Of a DNA stretch of 64,000 bases, positions 56,159-64,000 are shown piece by piece (position 1 is the stretch's first letter; each line of letters opens with the position of its first letter). Under the pieces are notes generated by a model. The model saw nothing but the letters and a program-made list of their open reading frames with translations. It was not told the DNA's origin and did not search any database. Origin of the DNA: Oscheius tipulae (Eukaryota; Nematoda; Chromadorea; Rhabditida; Rhabditidae); NCBI GenBank assembly GCA_037178975.1, contig JASJZH010000005.1, forward strand, positions 9,386,501-9,450,500, written 5' to 3'. Both the position numbers and the translations under genes were made by a program.

Positions 56159-58211
56159 TCAGAGGCTATGGAACATTGGAGCCAGAAGACGATGAGCCTG
56201 CTGGATGAAGTCGATAGCCGTTGAGCATTCTACATGGATCTGGGTCACGAGGTCATCAGTCTGGAAGGACTTTTTTTTTTTGAAAAATAGAAGAAGTAGG
56301 CACCTTGGAAGTATTTTCACCCATCGAAATGACATCCGTGTACTGACTGCTGATGAAGTTGGCTCGCTGAGACAGCAATTCGAACAGACTGACAAAATCG
56401 CGGTAGTTGACGTCTTGACGGAGAATGAGGAGCAGGTTGGCCAGCTTTGAGACTAACTGAAAAAAACAATAAAAATAAGATAGAGAGACCGACAGAGACA
56501 GACAGAGAGAAGAAGAGACAGGAAGATAGAGGCAGTAGGACATAGGCAGGGAGACAGTGAGACAGAGATATAGAGAGACTGACCTGTACTGAAGAGGCGG
56601 TAAATTCGACCAGAGATTGAACCGAGTCGGAGAAGAGTTCGTCAGAAGACTTTCCGTCACACCAGGCGAGTCGCGTCGAAATCTCAGTGTCAGCATCGAT
56701 GAGATTCTTCGGCTCGTATGGCAGGTCAATCCTGTTAAGAATGACAGAGAGCACCTGTCCAAAGTCGCCGTCCTCGGCTCGTTCCACATCGGCTTCCGAC
56801 AGAGCTCCAAGATATTCGCGTTCGAATTTGGCAACAGCTTTCGGTCTGCTGCTCGACAGCATCTCCAAGGCTTCCAAATGAGCCATTCCTTCGCTCCTTC
56901 CGAACTGAGAAGCCACATCCGGCGTCTGGACGACCGAGCCCATTTGGAACGGAACTTCTCTGTCCTGCTTCTCGCGCAGCTCTCTCAGCACATCCGACAG
57001 GTTTTGACCGCTTTCTTCAGCAAAGAGCATTCGTCTCCTACTGGCTTTCTGAAATGGGAAAGAATGGAAGAGTCTCTGTCCCTGTTCCTCTGACTCACCT
57101 CATCTTTGACAGTTACCACCTCAAAAGTCTTCTTTCCAATCGATTCAAGGACATCGATTCCTCCCGAAACCAATCCGGACAGCATTCCAAATCCTGAAGA
57201 GACAGGAGGCTCCGTAGAAGGCTCTTCTTCCAGCTGAATATTACCCAATCGTTCGGACAGTTCCTTCTGCTGTTGAGCATGACGCTGAGCCACTTCTTCG
57301 GCCGAGGGCAGACCCAGGGAAGACTCGATGGTCGAAGTAAACTTTTCTCCTGAAAAGAAGGTACAAGAATGAAGAGAGAAGAGACTAACCGACAGCTGAG
57401 ACAATTCCACCCCATCCCCATCCGGTCGTCTTTTTGGGCGGTTCGGTAGGTTCGGGTTCTTGAAGCCAAGAGTCTGTTGACTTCTTCGGAACAGAGTCGG
57501 CCACTTTCTTCTCGTCGATCAGACTCCAATCATTCCATCTGCGAACATTTGAATGACAAGAAAATAGACAGAACCTACCCATCGGTCGACTTCTTTGGTC
57601 CAGGACTCTCTTCTTGTCCCCAGTCATCCCAGTCACTTTTCTCCGTAGACTCCTTCTTCTTGACTGGTACTTGCTTCTTTGGCAGGGAACTCGACGTGTC
57701 CATATCGAAATCGTCCCATCCGCCCTCGTCCAACGACTTCTCGACCGACTGCTCCTTCTTCGGAGTGTCCTCTCGCGTCTCTTCGGAGAAAGTCTCCTTG
57801 ACCACCTCTTCCAGAAGACGCTGCTTTTCTGAGGAGAGACTGTCGGGCTGTGATTCGGATCCGCTACCTCTCGAAGACGAGAACTTGGTGTCTTCCAGCA
57901 GAGATTCCTGAAATTGATAGATAAACAGAAAGACAGAGAAAGATAGACGCACCTGACTGGATCCGGTGTCTACCTTCTCGAGAGACGGCTCTTCTTTCAC
58001 AGGCGGCTCCTCAATGGTCGGCTCTTCTGGCGGAGTTGCCTCGACTACTTTCACCTCCTGGACCTCCTAAAGAACATTTTTATTCTAAAAGACAGAAACA
58101 GAAACTGACCTCTGAAGATGTCGGAATATTTCCGGATTTCTCATCTTTCTCACCCTCCTCGTATTCTCCTTCGGAAGCACTGAGGAACTCGTCGTCGTCG
58201 GAGTCGCACAT
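56159..58211 (-). CDS. FAM114A/NOXP20-type protein
   Basis: Eight exons (58211-58110, 58066-57953, 57907-57579, 57538-57390, 57349-57099, 57048-56584, 56456-56304, 56260-56159) give 554 residues. The N-terminus is very acidic (MCDSDDDEFLSASEGEYEE) and is followed by several Trp-Asp repeats (GGWDDFDMD, SDWDDWGQEE, WNDWSLID) and the glycine-tryptophan block TTGWGWGGIVSAVG. The conserved middle has GLVSGGIDVLESIGKKTFEVV, then KAVAKFEREYLGALSE and a helical C-terminal domain. This order fits the FAM114A family, reported as Golgi/Rab2-associated in animals. A TTCCAG acceptor is 1 nt before the ATG. Two introns use GTCAGT donors. It may be the upstream member of an operon with iPLA2: TTTATT (AATAAA on the minus strand) lies about 80 nt after its stop. 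Confidence 0.85.
56470..56580. repeat. GACAGAGA-type simple repeat in intron
   Basis: Interrupted GAGAGACAGACAGAGA units in a FAM114A-type gene intron. Confidence 0.85.
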
Positions 58212-58927
58212 TCTGGAATCTACTTTTTATTGTGGACAATGAAAAATATGGGAAAATGCAAGGAAACGAAGAATGAACTGTATTTCATAAAGTCTTCCTT
58301 CATGTGGAAGTATTGGCAATTGGCCAGAACATGATTGGAGCGCGCTTATGTCAGGTGGCTTCTCCGCCCCTGCGTGTACAGAAAAAGGTTAAAGTGACGA
58401 AAACAGTGTAAAAATGGAGACAAAAACGAGAAAATACCATAAAGGAGAAAGTACTTGTCAGCTCGGAAAGCAACTAGAGGCAACTGACTAGCTGAAAAAC
58501 TTTCGCTTTGGTAATTTTTCTTGACATGTCCTCACTTGTCAAATTGTCTTCCAAGGATTGCTTTATTCTTTTAACAAAGTGTCTTATAGAACACTGAATG
58601 AAAACGGAGCCTGCTTTGAGAGAGAAAAGAGCCAGAGAGATAAAGAGAATAAACGGCTGCGAGATGGTACGGGTGCGACACGGGCGGGTGAGCCCAAGCC
58701 AAAAACTAAGTAACTCCTTACGGCTTCAAGAAGTTGTTATCAAACAAAGTGATGTTTTGCAAAGCTGTAGATTTTGATACGAGCAACAACTTTGCAGAAC
58801 ACCGTAAAGCTGGAAAATCGTGTCTCGAAGCTGAGACATTGGATTGGATTATGGCTCCATGGTGTTTGGTTGAAACTAAAAGAGCTTTTTTCTGTCACTT
58901 TTTGTCGCTTATTTCGTATCCAAAACT
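58212..58927. other. Intergenic region with partial composite hairpin element
   Basis: No exon seen. Contains TTGACA-type words near 58530 and the repeat at 58660-58804. Confidence 0.5.
58660..58804. repeat. Partial composite hairpin element (centre plus right hairpin)
   Basis: GAGATGGTACGGGTGCG (58660s) is followed by hairpin 58751-58804, GATGTTTTGCAAAGCTGTAG with CAACAACTTTGCAGAACACC-like arm. Confidence 0.7.
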
Positions 58928-59360
58928 TTATACATCATCCACAGATTTCAATGCAACCGATATTCTTTGATCTCCCGGCGGAGCATTGTTGTCTAAATGG
59001 GACGATCTTCTCCGATTCAGAGCCAGGTACACGAGGGCGAGAACGACCACAGCCAGTATTGTCAGAGCTATGGCTAAAACCGTTTCCTGACAAAAAGCTG
59101 ATGAGTCACCTGGATAGAGAAAGTCTCGTGGCTCGGAAGACAGGGCGCTGGCTGTTGGAAGAGAGGCTGGAAATGAACATGTAATGGAGAGACAGAGACA
59201 GAACCTGAGCAAGTGTGATCAACATTGGCCGAAATGCAGCTACAGAACGATTCCTCAACCGATCCGAAAGTCATGCAATTCCCGAAATAGTTGCATAGAT
59301 CCAAATGTGTGCAGTGCTTGAGCGAGAGAAGTCGAGCTTCTGATATGTTCCTACCAGTCT
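58928..59360 (-). CDS. EGF-like single-pass membrane protein (5' end unresolved)
   Basis: Two exons are clear: about 59360-59205 and 59166-58928. The first carries a Cys-rich module (KHCTHLDLCNYFGNC, then FCSCISANVDHTC) with EGF-like spacing. The second has a Ser/Pro linker, a strong transmembrane helix (VLAIALTILAVVVLALVYLAL), a basic stop-transfer NRRR and a cytoplasmic tail of about 30 residues ending SVDDV. A hydrophobic frame starting at an ATG near 59420 could be a signal peptide but is out of phase without a further intron. The layout is that of small EGF-TM ligands; no named family is assigned. Confidence 0.55.
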
Positions 59361-59930
59361 GAACAATTGAGGGTCAAGAAAAGTGATAATAAAATCACCA
59401 TGGTGTTAAAATCAGTCATAATATTAGAGACGAGACAGAGCTGACTGAGAGAACTGGGGCCGGAAGAGTCAGCTGTTGCTCCGAAGTAGCGAACGAAGCA
59501 GAAAAAAAGCTGTGTCACAAGTCGCTGTCATTTGACCCGTGGTTACGAATTGAGATTAAAAACATTCCATGTCAGAGAGACAGTGAGACAGAAAGACAGA
59601 GAGGCAGATGGACAGAGAGACAGCGTAAATCCAAGTTCATGTTCAATTCCTGTTCACAAATATTTATTCGTTGCAGTCTATCTTATTGTCACACAATTCG
59701 AAAACAGTTTGATTGACAAAAAATCCGTCAATCTCTCTGTCTCTCAAAGGGTATGATTCAAAATATACGAAGCAAAGCAGCCCAATCAAACATTCTACGA
59801 ATGGTGTTGCCAAAAGTACTAGGGGGTAAAACGAGTGCCAAGTGGAGGGGAAGGGGGTATAATCTTAACGAACAAAGCTTAACAATTGACACACAAAACT
59901 ACTGATATAGTAGACAGCCTTTTCATGAAA
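59361..59930. other. Intergenic region
   Basis: No exon assigned apart from the possible 5' exon of the EGF-like gene. A GACAGAGA tract lies at 59575-59626. Confidence 0.5.
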
Positions 59931-62900
59931 CTAGGTCATTATATTCTTCAGAACTTCTTCAGGGATCAGCTCTTCGCGCTTCTGTTTCAATGGGTCAGTC
60001 TCTACTTGGACAAGTCGACGTAGCTTCTCTTCGGCAGTGGAATTGCCACGGTAGAGGACAGTCACATAGGCTGCTGAAAAACAGTTTTCAATCATGTCCA
60101 AATATATTACTAACTCTTATTACGATGGTTCCTACGTAGTTTGATTTCCTCCGCTCCGGTTTTCTCAATGAGCTTCTGAGCTACAGCCTCGAGATTCACA
60201 GGAACTGAATGAGCAAATTGGTCAAAGACTAGGAAACATGTCTCACTTGTCTCAGATACAGTTGGCAATTCAATGATCAGGATCTCCTTTTCCAGACTGT
60301 CCATGTGGGTTGGATTACCGACCAGCTCGTCGAGTCGTTGATAAATGCAGAGAGCGTAGAAACTCTTCCTGGCCGCCTGCACTCTTGATTTTGCACTGTG
60401 AAGACGCAAGACGAGTTATGTACTACCGGAAAGCGGCCACAAACTTTGCCTAGCTAGCTCAGTCGGGCTACGAAACTAAACAACCAGAACTTGATTCCCG
60501 TGTGACAAAACTTTTTGTCTTTCATGAATTGCTCGGGACCACTTTCCGAAAGCTCAAAATTTCAAGTTTTTGCTACTATAGAGACACCAGATATGCGTCC
60601 TAATTACAGAGAGACAGAAAAACGACAATCTACCTCGTACACGGACTGCCAATCCAGCTGTATAGCTAAATTCTCGATACTGTACCGGCGTCTCATACCG
60701 TACTCGACTGTGCGTCTAGAAGCCAGTCTTTCCAGCAACTTGGCCATCAGCTCTCCCGCGTGAATCTTTGATGGGACTGTGGAAGGACTCCACTAAAGAA
60801 TACATAGATTATCCCCAACAGATATTGATGTTACCGCGTCGAAGAGTGTCTCAACAGAGGAATCTTTCAGCTTCTCGCGTGAAGCTGCCGTCATCAAGAG
60901 GAAGATGAAACGACTACCCGAAAACGAGTGGTTTACAACGCCACAGCGTTTGGCCCATTGGAGAAGAACAAACAGGACGGCAAGAACTCCTGCTAAAAAT
61001 AAGAAGTTCGTATAATCTAGATTGCTGAAACGTTTAGTACACAGTCCTTCACAGAGAGACAGCGAGACAGAGAAACAGAGAGCCGGAGAGACCTACCCTC
61101 GCCACGAGTGTGAAGATTGTTGAGGCACACAAACAACCATGGAGGATGATTATTTTTATCGAGGAATCGATGAAAATCTGCAAGGTTTTGCCCTGTGTAC
61201 TCGCCAATCTTCGTCTTCAGTGACTGAAATAGGCTCCTTCGTTTGATTGGAAACTCGTCAGACCTCATGGAAACTCTCTTCGTTGACTCCGAAATACTGA
61301 CTCCTGCCGATGAAAGAGTCCTGGGTCTCGGCTAAGACATCCCAGGCAGTCCAGGCGAATGAAAGTAACTGATCGCCGGTCTCGATGGCTTTTTCTGTAA
61401 ACATTACTTTCTCAAGGGAGTCTGTTAGTGCACACTGTAGGCCGACTTGTAGCCCAGAAGAGCCTTCAGCTTCATTTCTTTAGTGACTGTTCCAACCCGC
61501 CGCTTCAGGACGTTCTGACTCTCCCACTGGTCGTGTTTGCCGTGGTATACAGTAGCTTTTAGGTAGTTGTCGTCTCCATCTCTTACCTGAAACACTCTCT
61601 CTGTCTCTCTGTCTGTTTGTCTCTCTGTCTCATCTTAGTTTCTTACCTCGAAGAATCGCTGTCTCTGTTCCTGGAAAAGAACATTGACAAGCCTCCTAAC
61701 CACAGTGGTCGAGGTAAAGTTCGATCCGTCATTCTCGTCCCTCTCCTTGTTCTGCATTTGAAGAATGCATCCGGAGAAGAGCTCTCCCTCCGTCTTGATA
61801 CCGTAGTTCTCTCTGATTCCCTTGATCTTCGAGTTGTAGACGTTCAGCTGTCTCAAGACCTTCTGCTCCATTGCTTCGTAGTCACTTTTCTTCATATTTT
61901 TCTCCAAATTGGCGAGTTCTTCCAGAAAGATAGGACTCATCTGAAGTTGGATTTACTTTATATCCCTTAGAAATAGTGTTTTCAGAGACAGGGCAGTATT
62001 TTTTTTTTAACTTTTTGATGTTCTGCAAACTTGTAGATCTGAAAAAGGACTACAACTTTGCAGAATATAGGAAAGGCTGAAAAGTCACACTAAAACTTAA
62101 AAGGAGACTTTGGAAAAGTGGAACGCCGCCATTTTATTTGAGTTTCCGTCCATACAGTCTTGGCTGGTCCACCTACGACCCTATGAGACGAAACGGGTGC
62201 GAGCTCGTGGAAGTTTTTGTCCTTTTACTAGGTTTATTTTTGAGTCTTACGATGTTTTGCAAAGAAAATAGTCAAGAACGTTGCTGTGACCCGAAAAATA
62301 GGCTTCTTTCCAGCAGACTTCATGCTTTTACAGTACCTTGACTTTAGTCTCGATGTCCTTAGCTGAAGTCAAGCAGGAAAGTTGCCGGTTGCTCCGATGA
62401 ATAACTCCATTAATTCTGCCACTGGCATAAGTCGGTCCATATTCCTCCTGCCGCTTGAAGTCGGCCCGCCGATAGCACCTCTCCGGAGGTATGTCCTGTC
62501 CGGTCAGGTCACATTTGATCCAAGTACTGGTCAAGTCAGCCGGAGGGATACCGCTCTTGGCAAAGTCCAGAGACTTACAGCACTTTTTAATCAGTCTCTT
62601 GCTTCCCTAAAGCGAATATTTATGCTAAAATGACAGGCCGGTACCTCCGAATTGATACCAAAAATGTCCGAACAGGTCATCTGTGCGTTGGCAAACATGC
62701 CAATTTTGTTCTTGGCTATGTAATCCAGATAGTATTCGATCTTTTTCGCTTCCTCTGGAAGCGTCTCCCAATGCGGACGCTTTACAAGTTTGTCGTTATC
62801 CACAAAGTCAAACGGTTCCTCGTTTCGATCCAACAGAAGCTCATCGTCGCAGAGGACGGTGTACTCGTCTCCGTCGAGGTCACTTCCTAAAGTCGGTATA

Positions 62901-64000
62901 CGGTAAGAGCTCCAGCAGTAGTGAACTCTCACGATCGCCCTGCTAAAGTCTGCCCTACCGTATCCTTGTAAGCTGACTTTTTGCTTACACCCCCAAGCAG
63001 TCAATGCCTCTGGATACCTCCCTTCTTCATGGACGTGGATTTCTTGAACACAACTAAGGGCTTCGTGCTTCACCAAGAGGACTTCTTCGTCAGTACTGAC
63101 ACAGAAGTTGCCTGTGTCCTAGCCCACCTGACAGACTTGTTCCTTGCATCTGCTAGTCTTGTTCAACGGTTTACATCAGAGACGGGCGGAATGCGGGATA
63201 TACGAAGGTGTCATTTTGACGACGTAGTGCGCACCAACTCGTATAACATATAGGCTGCGTATGGAAATTGACTACGGTTAGTTGTCGATGCGCAGCATTG
63301 TGTTATAAGAGTTGGTGCGCACTCCAAAGTGAATATTTCGCATTTCGCCCGTCTTTGGTTTATATCCTAGCTGTTCCTGACTGTTAGCATGACATGTTAT
63401 CAGGTCAGCTTGTCATGTCAGTCTGTCAATTCTATTGTCCTTCTCTGTTTAGATTGATGCCTGTCTTTTTGGGCTACACACTCGTATGAAAGTTCGCGTA
63501 GCAATCTCAACTCTAGACCAGACATGTCAACAAATTGACAGGATTATTGGCCGGATCTGACTTGTCATTCTTGCTTCGCACTTCCAGACAGTTACAGAGC
63601 CACAGACACTTCAAAAAGACTCCCTACCTGCCATCTTATCCGGTTCCGGACGCTTCCCATGATTCGGAAAGACAATGACATCCCAATAGCGCTCAGCCAG
63701 CTCCTTATGATTGACCGCCTCGTAAATTCTCACATCGCCACTGGCAAGACAGGGATTCTTCGTCACGGTAATATTGCCCTCGAGGATTTTGCGTGGAGCA
63801 TCCTTCCGCGGAAACTTGTCCCTGACCGAGACGGTCCACTGGACGAAGACCTGGCCCGGCTTCAAGAGTCCAGTCTCGTCACAGACTCCGAACATGGATC
63901 GGCCCAAGTGATGCGGCATTGGGAAACTGATCTTGTTGATTTGTTGCTCTGAAATTGGCGGATCTTAGGGTTGATGGGAAAAAAAACTACCAAGTTTCTG
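59931..64000 (-). CDS. Cellular RNA-dependent RNA polymerase, C-terminal part (continues beyond window)
   Basis: Thirteen exons from the window edge: >64000-63991, 63948-63628, 62886-62645, 62606-62337, 61940-61647, 61586-61436, 61394-61264, 61223-61097, 60992-60835, 60792-60634, 60376-60247, 60204-60115, 60073-59931; 741 residues and a TAG stop. Diagnostic blocks are GRSMFGVCDETGLLKPGQVF, EGNITVTKNPCLASGDVRI, DVIVFPNHGKRPEPDKMAG and the catalytic DbDGD motif GSDLDGDEYTV, followed by the C-terminal helical region. This is the eukaryotic RNAi-type RdRP (EGO-1/RRF-1 related in nematodes), which makes secondary small RNAs on target transcripts. The catalytic exon is separated from the preceding one by a 741-bp intron that holds a foldback element. 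The N-terminal half is outside the window. Confidence 0.95.
60449..60510 (+). repeat. tRNA-like sequence of the GCGCAGTCGGT family
   Basis: TAGCTAGCTCAGTCGGGCTACGAAAC and CAGAACTTGATTCCCG with a GTGACAAAAC tail. Intronic and antisense in the RdRP gene; the two boxes are closer than in a true tRNA. Confidence 0.5.
62017..62270. repeat. Composite hairpin element, copy
   Basis: Left hairpin 62017-62067 (GATGTTCTGCAAACTTGTAG with CTACAACTTTGCAGAATAT), centre around 62148-62205 (CGTCCATACAGTCTTG, GAGACGAAACGGGTG), right half hairpin 62251-62270 (GATGTTTTGCAAAG). In an RdRP intron. Confidence 0.75.
63226..63323. repeat. Foldback element with TGCGCACCAACTC arms, copy 2
   Basis: The 22-bp arms (left AGTGCGCACCAACTCGTATA..., right ...TAAGAGTTGGTGCGCACT) match in 21 of 22 positions. 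The core again contains GGCTGCGTAT. It lies in the RdRP intron immediately before the catalytic exon. Confidence 0.85.

Overview
This is eukaryotic nuclear DNA, most probably from a free-living or parasitic nematode. The evidence is: many small exons separated by very short introns (often 37-60 nt) with GT...TTTCAG ends; a cellular RNA-dependent RNA polymerase of the EGO-1/RRF-1 type; an acid sphingomyelinase, a globin and a patched-related protein that read like nematode family members; and splice-acceptor sequences placed 1-22 nt upstream of many start codons, as expected for spliced-leader trans-splicing. The species cannot be told from the window.

Layout, left to right. 0.7-2.7 kb: two small plus-strand membrane-protein genes. 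2.7-5.6 kb (minus): a Cys-loop ligand-gated channel subunit whose stop codon lies 8 bp from that of its convergent neighbour. 6.6-7.9 kb (plus): a secreted catalytically dead serine-protease homologue. 8.0-13.9 kb (minus): Golgi alpha-mannosidase II. 16.6-17.1 kb (plus): a small HMG-box protein. 17.2-22.2 kb (minus): an SLC2-type sugar transporter, with a possible nested plus-strand gene in one intron. 24.3-26.9 kb (minus): a globin with an N-myristoylation signal. 27-30.6 kb: mostly non-coding. 30.6-34.7 kb (minus): a protein with repeated atypical CCHH zinc fingers. 36.5-39.5 kb (plus): a TTLL tubulin-modifying ligase. 40.4-42.9 kb (minus): acid sphingomyelinase. 44.3-48.8 kb (plus): a patched-related sterol-sensing-domain protein. 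48.9-51.3 kb (minus): glutamine synthetase, whose last intron is a hexanucleotide tandem array of about 460 bp. 52.5-58.2 kb (minus): ankyrin/patatin iPLA2 and, 171 bp upstream of it, a FAM114A/NOXP20-type protein (possible operon). 58.9-59.4 kb (minus): an EGF-like single-pass membrane protein. 59.9-64 kb (minus): the C-terminal 741 residues of the RdRP, running off the window.

For most genes I derived exon boundaries by requiring GT/AG ends and continuous reading phase. All totals given in codons close exactly, which is strong internal support.

Between and inside genes the window is packed with dispersed repeats: about 24 copies of a roughly 52-bp palindromic hairpin, several arranged in pairs about 248 bp apart around a third hairpin (a composite element of about 300 bp); about 20 tRNA-like sequences with A- and B-box motifs, several resembling one tRNA-Arg(ACG)-like source; a foldback element with TGCGCACCAACTC arms; and TCTCTG-type simple repeats in many introns. 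The repeat families and the unusual gene-end and gene-start architecture are the most novel aspects. I found no CRISPR array, prophage or bacterial operon.
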